64,000 nucleotides of DNA. It comes from Phoronis australis (Eukaryota; Phoronida; Phoronidae). This document shows, one piece after another, positions 1 through 9,942 of this stretch. The stretch covers positions 1,349,778-1,413,777 of the forward strand of contig NMRA01000011.1 of the NCBI GenBank assembly GCA_002633005.1, written 5' to 3'. The notes under the pieces were generated by a model. It saw only the letters and a program-made list of their open reading frames with translations, did no database searches and was not told the origin of the DNA. Positions within the stretch are counted from its first letter, which is position 1, and each line of letters opens with the position of its first letter. Made by a program: the position numbers and the translations under genes.

Positions 1-881
1 TCAGCTGCCGTCTGATGAGAAGTCAGATCAGACTTCTTATCCGCCGTCTGAATCAAAATATATGTAAACACTCGTCAAACGCTGTTCTGAATTCACATCA
101 ACCGCCACCTTGATTAAAAGACTTTTCATTTTGTTCACAGACTTTTCAACAGATGGTAAGAAAAGCAGCAAGTTCAGTGACGTATGTTCAGCCACACAAA
201 ACCCAGTGACAACTGCACAGCTGTGGTTCAACCATCGTGATCTCACGTGACTGGTCAGAATGTTAGGAATTTGAAATGTTGTCGTTAATTACTAGTAAGG
301 TGCCTAATAAGGAGATTTTATGAACACTCTTTTTATGCAACTGATCTGCATTCTGATTAGACGTTCCGCATGAATCTGTCTTCACACCACTGAATGCAGT
401 GCCAATGTCGAACGTGAAAGGCTGAATAATGTTAATGGTCAATCAGATACCAATTTATTTAAAATTTTGCTTTTCAGCCTATTGCAAATGACTCCAGTAT
501 TGATTCTTAAAACAGGTTGTCCTTTTTTACATATAATGTTACTTAAATTAGTTTAGTTATACCGAAAATGACGACCATTACCTCATGTGTGTACATTGCA
601 TTTTCTTAGAGTCTACAAAGCAGCACCGTTTACGTCCAGAGAGTCAAAATATGAAATAGTTGCGGCATTTTTGACGCCCAACGTCACGACTTTTGCTACG
701 TTCTAGAAACATCTTTAACCAACGTGACGTCATGAGTTTCGGATTAGCGGACTGTCGTTAAATCATAACTTTTAATGCCTTTGTAACCCACATTAAAAAG
801 TAAATCTCATTTTACAATATAACCAGCAGCCATCTGCATTTCACACGAAAACGTAACATAGCCGTCGATCAAGATACTCAC
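1..881. other. Intronic or 3' region of the carboxypeptidase gene, no feature recognised
   Basis: This stretch lies downstream, in minus-strand sense, of the last recognisable carboxypeptidase exon. The next conserved exon of that family should carry the HTQWFYF-like block. I looked for it on the minus strand and did not find it, so it probably lies beyond the left edge. The short open frame at 37-246 (-) resembles no domain I know and lacks good splice borders. Confidence 0.5.
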
Positions 882-1071
882 ACTCTTCGAGCCTGTTGTA
901 AGTTGCCGGACTCAAACCTAGACTCGAACCTGAGGCTCGGGCAACATTCCTCCGATACAGGCGGCGGAGTGTAGTCTCTCGAGCTCTTGCTGGCGTCGTA
1001 AACAATAGCAACTCCCCGCCATTTTCCCTTATATTGCGTGACTTGGTTGTCGTAAAATATACCACCAGGAA
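882..1071 (-). CDS. Carboxypeptidase gene, fourth coding exon with FESRFESGNL motif
   Basis: Acceptor TGTATTTTCCAG precedes 1071 and donor GAAGAGT|GTGAGT follows 882. The two leading bases complete a Val codon with the previous exon. It encodes about 63 residues including YDNQVTQYKGKW, TPPPVSEECCPS and LRFESRFESGNLQQARR. The FES(K/R)FESGNL block is the hallmark that precedes the catalytic region in cytosolic carboxypeptidases and is the firmest evidence for the gene's identity. The exit phase is 2, so the following exon must begin by finishing a Val codon. Confidence 0.8.
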
Positions 1072-4000
1072 CTGGAAAATACAAAACAGTATCAGGTGAA
1101 AGACCGCACATTAAAGGACTGACGTATGGAAGGCGAACTCAGAATGTGCGTAACAAAATTGACAACAATGTGATCTGTGTAGAGGCACTGAAAAAATGTT
1201 CGAAACCGCTGGGTTGCTACCGTTAACAGTGAAACAGTAGCGGGTATGCTTAGGTTTCTAAAAATGCACTCTATTGTTTTCAAAAAGTTGAGGAACGTTA
1301 TTGAAGGTATTTCGAGAATAATATTTCGTCAACTTTATGAAAAATAACCATAGGTCAGTCTAGGCCACCCATGTCATCAATTTCTATCTCAGAATGGTTC
1401 GTCATTATTACCCCCGACTTGGACGGTACTGGTCATGACGGCCAAGGTCACACAGGGACGACCCCAGGTTTGATCGATTTGCTTGAAATCAAATTATTTT
1501 TGGGGTTTTCTATTCTACTTTTGTGCGAACTCAAGTTTAGACGAGTGTCTATTCAGTGTAAGCTTGAGTAAACAATAGCTGAACCTTGAAATTTCAAGTT
1601 TTTATTCAAGTTTTATCTCGAATCTAGAGATTCCTATTTACGAATTTGGATAAGGAACTTATTTGCATAAACGATAATGTACTCAAGTACAGACTAATAG
1701 ACAATTATCTTACAAAAGTAAAACGGAAAATGCAAATAAATATTTCGAGTAAAAGGGCTGGACCCAGGTGTCCCTTTTTCGTCATGATGTTTGCAATAAA
1801 GGAAACACAATTTCCAAAAAGCACCAGATTTGCTACATGTAAGTGATACTTGAACAAGTCATGGCTAATTACAGTTCATGACAACGCTGCTGCTTTCAGA
1901 GAAATCATTCTGAATGTTAGAGTTGCATAAAAACACAAATTAATGAGTAAACAAAGAGGAAGGGAAGGGATTACGTACAGAGATTATAAGATCAAGAATT
2001 TGAAAGTTTTGAGAAGGAATGCGTAAAATTAGATTTGGGAGAATACTTGACGTTTAGATTGATTATTATTGTTTACCTGGAGGCAATGTTCAGCGATGAA
2101 TGTGTACAGTTTTTCTAAGTTATGAACGATTTCATAAACACGATCCTAAAATCAATACCAGATTCACGACCACAGTTTACCTCCGATGCACCCCATTAGC
2201 GTTGACTCAGACTGAGGAGCTGGATTCAACAATAGCTCGGGTTCACGCGGCATATCCCGGATGAATTGTGGCGTAGGTAGGATGATGTTGCTGCCATACG
2301 GGGGCCAGTAAGGCCCAAACGGCCAGTGTCTCATATCGAGGGGCGCCGTTTGGTATTTGCGAATGTATTCCTCCAGAAGTACGGAAAAACTAAAAAATGT
2401 GATTCGACTAAAACGGATCTCATTGATGTCAATCTTAGGCCCACTCTTTTGATTTTCAGGATTGTCAGTGGAGTCACGCAGTGGAGGTGCACTTGAATAT
2501 TTCCTCAGCCTGGACTTGATAACGAGACTGTTTTCCATTTTAGGTTCTGTACAAGGACAAAATCAAGCACATAATTTGAGGTGCCAGACCATATCGTGGA
2601 TTTGGAAATCCATACCCACAAGTCCGTGCCAGCTATTAGTCGTCTTTTGTCTGGAATGACTTTGCAGATCAGCGACAGCGCATTGCTGTTCTGAGCGATT
2701 TCACCTGGTAAAGATATTGCCTCGTTGACTACAGTCAGTGTTTATGACACTCGCCTCCGACCTAACATCACACACAATCTCCTGAAACGAAGAGTTGAAA
2801 GACTGGCAACACACGCTGATGGCTTTACGTCTTTGTGACAAATGCTGCGGCAAACGAAGCATATCTAGCCACCGCAGACCTTGCCGATAGAGGATATACC
2901 GAGCACAACGTGCAGGTTTGCTGTGAGCCTCAACTGCTCGACGACGATAAAAACATGAGTGCGCTGGGACTGCGAGAAAACAAACAGAGGAAGAAAACCA
3001 TCTTCATCGAGATCGTACCAATATCCGCCAGCTGTAAACTGCACGTGAGAGACCACTTCGTTTTCCTGTGACGATAAGCTAACTAAAGATGACCAGTAAT
3101 GTCTTGTAATCAATTAGGCACCACATACTGGATCAATACACACGCCTAATGATTGGTTCACCTGTTTCAAGAATGCAATACCTTTCCAAGCCATTACAGT
3201 AGAAATTGTTAGATTGAAACGCGCACGCAAACTCTGTAACATAAGCAGACGTAGATATGATGGCGTTATGCACACCGCATTCACTGAATTTAGCACGTAG
3301 CCGTCCTTAACAGTGCTTGAGTTCATCAGAATATGTTGACAGTTTTCACGAAGAAAAACGAATGACTATTCTGAAGACAAAATGTCCGTCTGGCCATCCT
3401 TACTTGCTTGTTATTGTATTCAACAGGAGGAGCTCGCGACTACAGGCAAATTGATAACACGTCCTCTTCGTTCAGTTGTAACTACTTGGAAATTTGTACC
3501 CAGTTTCCATTTTCTCTACATATTATCATTCACATTCCTTACTTTTAAGTAGTTACTGCAAATCCGAGACTAACCTCAAGCACCATCCATGAAAATGTCG
3601 AGAATCAATTCTGGTATTTGCGTGCACTTACTACACGATGTGAGAAACATAATTTCGTTGCCAACGAAGGTCAGCTACATTTAATGCGTGCAAACTTGAC
3701 AGGTCGAAACAGGTGGGTTATTGAATTTCAGGCAAGGTGTTCGTGTAGTCAACGTAATATTGGATTGAACGTGTTGTGTTGTGAATTTGATTGTCATTAC
3801 AGGGGTGGATCCAGGAATTCGACAGGGGATGTCACTTCGCAGTATGCTCTACATGCACGCAGTCAGCATGATAAAAACACGTTTATGTGATATATATGTG
3901 TTTTACCGCGCAATGCAAATGCCTTAAACCAATCGATAAAAATCGTGTTAATACACACACACACAAAACACACCGAGAGTGGCGTAGATGATATACATGT

Positions 4001-7000
4001 AACACCCCACGAGACATAATTGCGCGTATTCACTGAGACCGAATGCATGCTTTGAACTCCTAGTTTCCTTTTATTTTTCGGTAGATTTTTAAAATACTTC
4101 ACGCAGACTACGTGGCGGATCACAACCAACTCTATCCACTTGCGCGTTATGATACAAGTTTTAAACAGCATTAAATGTAACGACTTATTACATGAGAAGA
4201 GATAACAAGGGTGAAAACAACGGTAATTGCGCATTGAACTTGCAATATTTTCTGAAAACAATTAAATAACAACATCATACATTGTAGTTAGCGAGGAATC
4301 AGTGCCCGAGTTGCAGACGATAAAAAAATAGCAAATAAAACTGAGACAGAAGTGCCTTATAATTAACAGTTTTGTACCAGACGTAATGTTTGGGACATGG
4401 TTGCATGTTGAGTGTTATTTATACTGCTGCAACTTTATTACTTTAAACTAGTTTGGTTTTATGACAGAGCCGCCCAATCGACGTTGACCAATCTTTCCAT
4501 GTCAGAGGTCACTGTAAAGTAATCCAAGTTCAATGCAGAAAACAATACCACATGGCCGTATTTCACTCAACATATTCAATGCGTGTATGGAATAAAAAAT
4601 AAGCCATGCAGCAAATCGCACGAGACCGACCAGATCAGCGCACAAAAGTAGGCACCTATTTGTCAACTGAGTCTTCACGCGTTACAGCGCATCCGCACGA
4701 AAACACGAGAACACCAAGACTTGTTGCATACGTAATCATTCATACGGTGTCATTTTAAGGTTACCGAGGACCCTAGCAAAATGTTCAAATTTGGCTAACT
4801 TTGGAAGGTCATTTCTGAAAAATTGCAGATCGGATTCTTATGAAAACTCCATATACTATGCTTCATGCACTGTTCTACAAAGTGATTTTAGGAATTATTT
4901 TAAATGTTCCACTCTTGCATGAGGTGACTTTACAACTTTCTTGAAAAAAACTTACGCTGCATAAAACGAAATCGAAATGATATTTTAAAAGACTGTAACA
5001 GAGTTTTTTAGATGTCGGGCACTTATACTGATGTTTTTCTATCAGTGTACCATTGTTACTAAATTTGATGACATGGTTACGCTAACCAAGTTAATGTCAG
5101 ATTAGTAAAAAGTCACCAACCAATTTCTACAGGATTTACACTTACAGAAAATGTATAGTTCTAGCCAGTTAAAATCTATAGCTCTGTAAATATTTTGCAA
5201 AACATGCAAACTTGTCGATACGGTACTTCATAATCTTAAATCACAGTTATCATTACCTAATTACAAAAACGGAAAACTATAAGGGTGCCATGGCAAATTT
5301 GCCTACCCTCTAAATCCGCCACTGATCACAACCCCACGAAGAAGAGTGTAAAAGGAAGACATAAAAATTAGAAAGGTGATAATCGCCGCATTATGTCATA
5401 AACGACTTATTATCATGTTACCGTGCATTTACGTCCATGAGCCTATATCCGAAATAATGCCCTTTTTCGCGGCTTTTTTATCCAGGTGGTTCGTATATTG
5501 GCACATGTACTCAGGGTTCGCATTTAAGTCCAGTCCCATACATGGGCCCATACAATAATTCGCATGTAGGCGCAACCCTTTTTTAAAAAATGACTCAGTG
5601 ATCGTGAATGACATTTTACCTTATTGCAGCACCTTTAGGCCCATGGGCCTATATCCGAAACAATGCCTTTTATTGCGGCCTTTTTGTAGTCAAGTGGTTC
5701 GCATTTTGGCACATGTGCCTAAGTTTCGCATATAAGCGCAGTTCTACACAGACGGCCCATTGGCCTAATGGTGCGGCAATACGGTTTAACAAATTTTTGA
5801 ATGTCAGTTTATTTGAAGTGGTTAATCTCACTCGAGTTGTACAACAGACTAACTATTTTGTTTGAATCAAAAAGTAACAACTTTTTATTTGGACCAATAA
5901 TTACAGAAATTAGCAGTAGCGCGTCGGATTACAAGGACGAAGGCAAAGAAGGATTGCTTAGGGCATAACAGTTCTGGATGAAGAGAACAAAATATGAAAA
6001 TAAGGTTTCAGATAGAGCACAGAATGAATTTCAAAATGTAACATTTCTGAAACCTAGAAGGACGGGATTGCCATTCACCACAAGGGTAGCGGATCACACT
6101 CACCTTTTTTCTTATGGAAGCCTGGATCAGTTTCTATCACGAAAGAATGCGCAATCAACAAGAATGAAGTGATAAAACGTTCAAAATAGACAGAAATGAC
6201 GTTTGCTTTCATTCACTTCACTTATAGGGCCACTTTTGCACCAACAAAGTGCGCTTTCATAAATTCCATAGACTAGTTCCCTAGGCCTTAAATCGGCAGA
6301 AACCAAGAGATTCGTTTCATTCGTTTCATGAATCGAGTCTTTTAAGATGCTATTTCCGTTTCATTAACTTTACAAAGGAGTGCTGGGTTTCCTCCGGCAA
6401 TGGTTTTTTCGTTCCTCAGTCCTCGGACATGAGCAAAAATAAATACCTTTTTAATCATAATTTCGAACCATCTAATGGTACTTAAAGCAAATCACTTTGT
6501 TTGAACTAGAGGCGTTACGTTGGGATCGTAGACAAATCTGCCACGGATAAAGCGACACCTTTTGCTTAACAGTGACAACACGATCATAAAATCTTCGAAG
6601 GACAGCAACATACGTTACAAAACAACACGGACTGTTGCTGTTGTAAGAGTAAAGGTAAGATATCTGGGTAAGCCCTAGAACTCATAAACATAATATGTCG
6701 ACGGCATTTTTGGGGTGTGTCTGTGAGGACCCGAGTGCAGTGAATCCGCCCATCAGCAATACGTAAATAGAATGGACACGAATTTGTGATAAGCTAACAA
6801 TGAAGTGTTGAGTTTAGGAATATGCATTAATCATGTTACTTAGAAAAAAATAGATTTATCCACTAACTGGGGCAAACGGAGGATTAGATTTAGTTCAAAA
6901 TTGTGTATTCCTTTTATTTGTTTTTAATTGATTATGACAGACATTGAAATTCATTTAATAAGCAGATCAAAATCCAAATTTGATCCAATCAGACGTTTGT

Positions 7001-9942
7001 TAATGCCGAACAATGGCCCTGCAAGAATTGCTAAATATTAACTTACCTGGTATTATCGCCGAGTACAATGGTTCTACTTTCTGGGTAACGAGGCGCACGA
7101 AGTGTGGAGCACCGTACAACGGAGAATAATCCGTCGGCCAAAAGGGGCCGTGCTCGTCGCGAACCACTCCATATTTATCCATGAACTTTCCATTACTCAG
7201 CTTTTTCAGTAAGCTCCCGTCCGGCATTTGACCTGTCAACATGGCTTCGTGAAAGGCGGATTTAGTAGAATTAATTATTCTGGGCACAGCAAACGTTTGC
7301 GGTGGTGGCCGAGGGCGGGGTGGTAACAAAGAGTGCGAGGAGTCGAGGCCAAATACTGCAGGAAAATCACCTTGGTTCGACTTAGAAAGACTGTCCTGGA
7401 ATTTGAAATCGTACGAAGAATCCATTTTCATCAGCTCCTTCTCTTTGTTCCGTTTTCGTCGTTTCCGCTGATACTGTTTCCAACGCTGGTGCTGCATGAA
7501 AGCGCGTTCCTTGTCCGTTAGATCAAGCCCAATGTGCGAATTGAGAGTGAAGTCTTTCATAGTTTTCTGTTTGGATTTATCTCGGTTCTTGTTGAGTCTC
7601 TCAAGCGGAGGAGTGTGGAGCGCTTCACGCACTCTCTCGTTAAGAGATTGTTCCATTTCCTGACGTATTGCCTCCTTCCACTCATGTTTGTCTATGTAGA
7701 AAGGAGAGTATAACGTTAGTGTATACGTGAAGCGACGTGATGAAAATAGATACTGTTGTACATGTAAATTGTCAATTATTCAGCTATTAAATTTTGTTTG
7801 ACCGTCTGCTGGGTAACTTCAAAGTTCTTGCATGCTGTCATCAGCAGTTTTAAAAACTAGAAACCTGATCTGAGTGGTGCCGTCAGTGGAGAAAGGGTAT
7901 TCTTAAGTTTAATCGCAATAGCGTTGCAGTGTTCGTGGGATAATGGGTTTTCCCTCACTGAATCGGAACGCGCTTGCTCTGGCAGAACCATTTACTTCGT
8001 AAGCCTGGAAACAAGCACGACGAAAATGCATGGTTTTATTCATGCGCACACCCAGCCTTCAATTTGGGGGGCTCGAATTCTTGACGTCGTGGACTTTATT
8101 CAAACAAAACATCTGGCAGACTAAAAAAAAAAGAAAAAAAAAAAAACGGGAGCACCCCTGTAAAGTGCGCGTTCGCGCTTATTTAGTGGTCTTTTGTCCA
8201 GTTATCTCAGACTTTTTGTCACTCGGAGGCGGACCATTTTAATGGGGCTCGTTCGAGCCCCCTGAGCCCCCATGGGTGCGCGCATGTTATTGTGTAACAT
8301 CTGGTATCAAAAGCAATACCAAGAGACAACTTCTGCTTTTGACAATTTCTTTTTGGAAATTCGCAGAAAATTTTTGGGTGGACTCACGAAAATAACATGT
8401 TGCCGACTTTCACGTCATGTTGTTTCACATTAGATTAGTTAGTTCTGGACGGGCCCTGGCGGGTGGACACGTGGTAGAGACAGTCTCGCCACCTGGTGCC
8501 TACTGACAGGACCATTTTTTCACTGGTGCCACCTAGTCTAAAGTTCGAGCATCTTATTGGCGAGAGACCTGATTGCAGTTTGAATACAGCATTGATTTTC
8601 CACATATCAAGGTCTAGTTGACAACTTGCATTGCTTTACAAACAATGCTCAAGGGTGGATTTCAACAGATCCTAAGGAAGTAGCCGACTTCTATGACAAA
8701 ACTTTTTTGCGAGAAACCCACAGCATCCGCATTTAGGTTGAAGGTTACACCATTCACAGAATATATATCAAAGATTCTCTTACCACTTATTTTACTTTTT
8801 CAAAACAAAACAGAACCCAAACCAATTTAGTCAAATGGTATCCATAAGTAATGCGCTTTCACTAAGGCGCATTTTGTCGAAATAATGTGCAATCCCCGAC
8901 AAAAGGGGATCTCTGTGTATTTCACATGGTCCTAAAGTGTCGTTTTGACACCGCAAAATCTTCGAACATGGTTGGGTGCTTGGATATTATAACACAAGAG
9001 GTGCGGAATGGAGCTGACGTGTGACGTATATTGTGTGATCTCGAGGTTTATCTGTATAGATAACAGTTCGTGTGCAATAGTGCTGGCTTAACTGGTAAAT
9101 GGTGGTTTATCACGACATTGTCTCTTGGTTAACCATCCAATCTGGAGTCAATGAGGAGTACCGGTAGATGACGGATGGAGACAGTTTTGACAACTATTTC
9201 TGGGTGAATCTCTCTCCGAATTCTGCAGCAGTTTCAATGAAATGTGCCAGGCGATCAGTGCTTAACGAAGGCAATAGCAATCATAGAGTACTAATTTGAT
9301 GGAGACTATAACTGAGTTTGCAAAATTTGATCAATAAATGACCAAATCAACTGAAAACGATACAAAGCGTTGCAGAGGATATTAGATAAATAGTGAATGA
9401 ATAACACTAAATTAGACGAATTTGTTTGTTCTATTATAATTCAACGCTTCAATAAAAAAAACAACTCAAAATAAATTCAATAATGCCTCAACGAAATTCT
9501 TTAGCGAAACGCTCAAATGAGCATAGACGTTTACGTCATGCCTACAATTGAGCGTCAAATTTCCAATAAGTTAAAAATTGCAGTCAACACCCTATTTTTA
9601 AATGAGTTTTTTTAACATCAAAGAGTGTAGATAAAACCGTAGCGAACAGGAACAAACGGCGGGAGCCACAGCAAACGTAAAAGCGAGGCCAGAGCTTGCC
9701 TCAACAAACCACGAGACACGTTATTAGTCGCACAATAATACACGTTAATCCAAGACACTTAATTTCAAACACTAATCAACACAATTACTACCTTCACCAA
9801 AAATAGCCTTTTCCTTTTCTTCGGCGAACTTCTTAGCCTCTACCATTAACTGGTGCGTGGACGAATCCTGGAACACGGATGGTGTCGACGCCGATCTCGC
9901 GCGCCGAAAGCTGGCGTCCAGCGTCAGATTCGGCATCAACAT
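882..9942 (-). CDS. Cytosolic carboxypeptidase, AGBL2/AGBL3 type (N-terminal part, continues off left edge)
   Basis: Four exons join in frame: 9942-9792, 7691-7047, 2546-2181 and 1071-882, giving about 450 residues with no stop. Every junction has GT-AG borders and matching phase (1/1, 1/1, 1/1). The diagnostic sequence is LRFESRFESGNLQ at residues about 434-446, the block just before the peptidase domain in cytosolic carboxypeptidases. These M14 zinc peptidases trim glutamate side chains or C-terminal residues from tubulin and act in cilia and axonemes. The AGBL2/3 assignment rests on that motif and the upstream EPEL-like sequence. Metal-binding residues lie beyond the window. Oddities are a long basic N-terminus and two W/P-rich segments resembling each other (HGPFWPTDYSPLYG near residue 243 and HWPFGPYWPPYG near 343). 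The start is the ATG at 9942 in a GCCATGT context. Another carboxypeptidase subfamily is possible; that it is a carboxypeptidase is fairly sure. Confidence 0.78.
1072..2180 (-). other. Intron 3 of the carboxypeptidase gene
   Basis: Unique-looking AT-rich sequence between exon 3 and exon 4. The small open frames here (1371-1571 and 1646-1846 on plus, 1092-1283 on minus) show no domain or splice support. Confidence 0.5.
2181..2546 (-). CDS. Carboxypeptidase gene, third coding exon
   Basis: Acceptor TTGTCCTTGTACAG precedes 2546 and donor CGGAG|GTAAAC follows 2181. Phase is 1 in and 1 out, fitting both neighbours. It encodes a charged linker and then the second W/P-rich segment, DMRHWPFGPYWPPYG, followed by PREPELLLNPAP, which resembles the WP...EPEPLY region upstream of the FESGNL block in AGBL2/3 proteins. 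The unspliced frame would end in a stop at 2164, only 17 bases past the donor; I treat that stop as intronic. Confidence 0.75.
2865..3113 (-). other. Unassigned open frame inside carboxypeptidase intron 2
   Basis: On the minus strand an AG ending CGTCACAG precedes an open stretch containing FTAGGYWYDLDEDGFLPLF and ending GIGSIGK-like sequence before an AAG|GTCTGC donor-like site. Both ends are phase 0, whereas the flanking carboxypeptidase exons need phase 1, so it cannot be a simple cassette exon of that gene. The plus strand is also open here, which weakens the case. No domain recognised. Confidence 0.2.
3800..3822 (+). repeat. hAT-like terminal sequence, single end
   Basis: CAGGGGTGGATCCAGG matches the CAG-GGCGGATC-AGG terminus of the element family seen complete at 22014, 38076 and 51832. 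No matching right end with a target duplication of the left flank (catta) was found, so this is a solo end or remnant. Confidence 0.4.
4755..5322 (+). repeat. Dispersed repeat E, copy 1, ending in a hAT-like terminus
   Basis: About 350 bases from 4755 can be followed with gaps against 27535-27990 in the same orientation: shared blocks include a TTTAAAT.TTCCACT stretch, an AAAACGAAA.CGAA stretch and TTTCTRCAGGATTT-like sequence. The segment ends in CTCTAAATCCGCCACTG at 5306-5322, the inverted form of the CAGTGGCGGATTTAG terminus, so it may be a transposon internal region. Heavily diverged; no protein frame survives. Confidence 0.4.
5410..5807. mobile_element. Two tandem copies of a small inverted-repeat element (MITE-like)
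   Basis: Copy 2 (about 5605-5807) has imperfect inverted ends: ...TTGCAGCACCTTTAGGCC near 5625 pairs with GGCCTAATGGTGCGGCAA near 5762, extending outward to TGACATT and AATGTCA. Its centre (GCCTATATCCGAAA... GGCACATGT...) repeats about 206 bases upstream as copy 1 (about 5410-5590), with the same order of landmarks and weaker ends. No coding capacity. Confidence 0.5.
7047..7691 (-). CDS. Carboxypeptidase gene, second coding exon
   Basis: A 645-base exon with acceptor CTACATAG at 7692-7693 and donor CCAG|GTAAGT at 7047, phase 1 at both ends. It encodes a charged helix (KHEWKEAIRQEMEQSLNERV), a strongly basic run around QRKRRKRNKEKE, a proline run (PPRPRPPPQTF), then the first W/P-rich segment GPFWPTDYSPLYGAPHF followed by KVEPLYSAIIPE across the junction. 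Read alone the frame runs into the intron and stops about 15 codons later; the strong donor makes splicing the better model. Confidence 0.75.
7692..9791 (-). other. Intron 1 of the carboxypeptidase gene
   Basis: Holds one complete small transposon (8041-8286) including a 22-base A-rich tract near 8123; otherwise AT-rich sequence without recognisable features. Confidence 0.5.
8041..8286. mobile_element. Small DNA transposon, family C copy 1 (5-bp target duplication)
   Basis: Ends CATGCGCACACCCAG at the left and GGGTGCGCGCATG at the right, flanked by an exact TTATT duplication (8036-8040 and 8287-8291). The left 40 bases (CAGCCTTCAATTTGGGGG then GCTCGAATTC) match, inverted, the right end of 26865-27100. 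Non-coding, about 246 bp, with a poly-A stretch in the middle. Five-base duplications and CA/TG ends suggest a hAT-related or similar cut-and-paste family, but no transposase is present to confirm it. Confidence 0.7.
9792..9942 (-). CDS. Carboxypeptidase gene, first coding exon
   Basis: Begins at the ATG whose complement is 9940-9942 and encodes about 50 residues starting MLMPNLTLDASFRRARS, ending in an acidic/basic stretch (AEEKEKAIFGE). The donor reads GAAG|GTAGT and leaves phase 1, which fits the acceptor at 7691. The open frame reads upstream past this ATG, so a longer start cannot be excluded. A pyrimidine-rich acceptor and an AAG|GTAGAC donor near 10143 and 10078 on the same strand may bound a 5' UTR exon. 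Confidence 0.65.

Larger units (their letters stand above)
2547..7046 (-). other. Intron 2 of the carboxypeptidase gene, with transposon remnants
   Basis: A 4.5-kb intron. It contains one hAT-like terminus at 3800, a diverged dispersed repeat from about 4755, another hAT-like terminus ending at 5322, and two tandem copies of a small inverted-repeat element between about 5410 and 5807. The rest shows nothing I recognise. An open stretch at 2865-3113 (-) reads like protein but its phase does not fit the flanking exons. Confidence 0.5.

Noticed and set aside
2164-2538. 124-residue minus frame ending at 2164 as a terminal exon
   Set aside because: A GGAG|GTAAAC donor lies 17 bases before the stop and splices in phase to the FESGNL exon, which explains the protein better.
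7000-7656. 218-residue minus frame taken as a complete small protein
   Set aside because: It runs past a consensus GTAAGT donor and starts inside an exon with an upstream acceptor; it is an internal exon of the carboxypeptidase gene.
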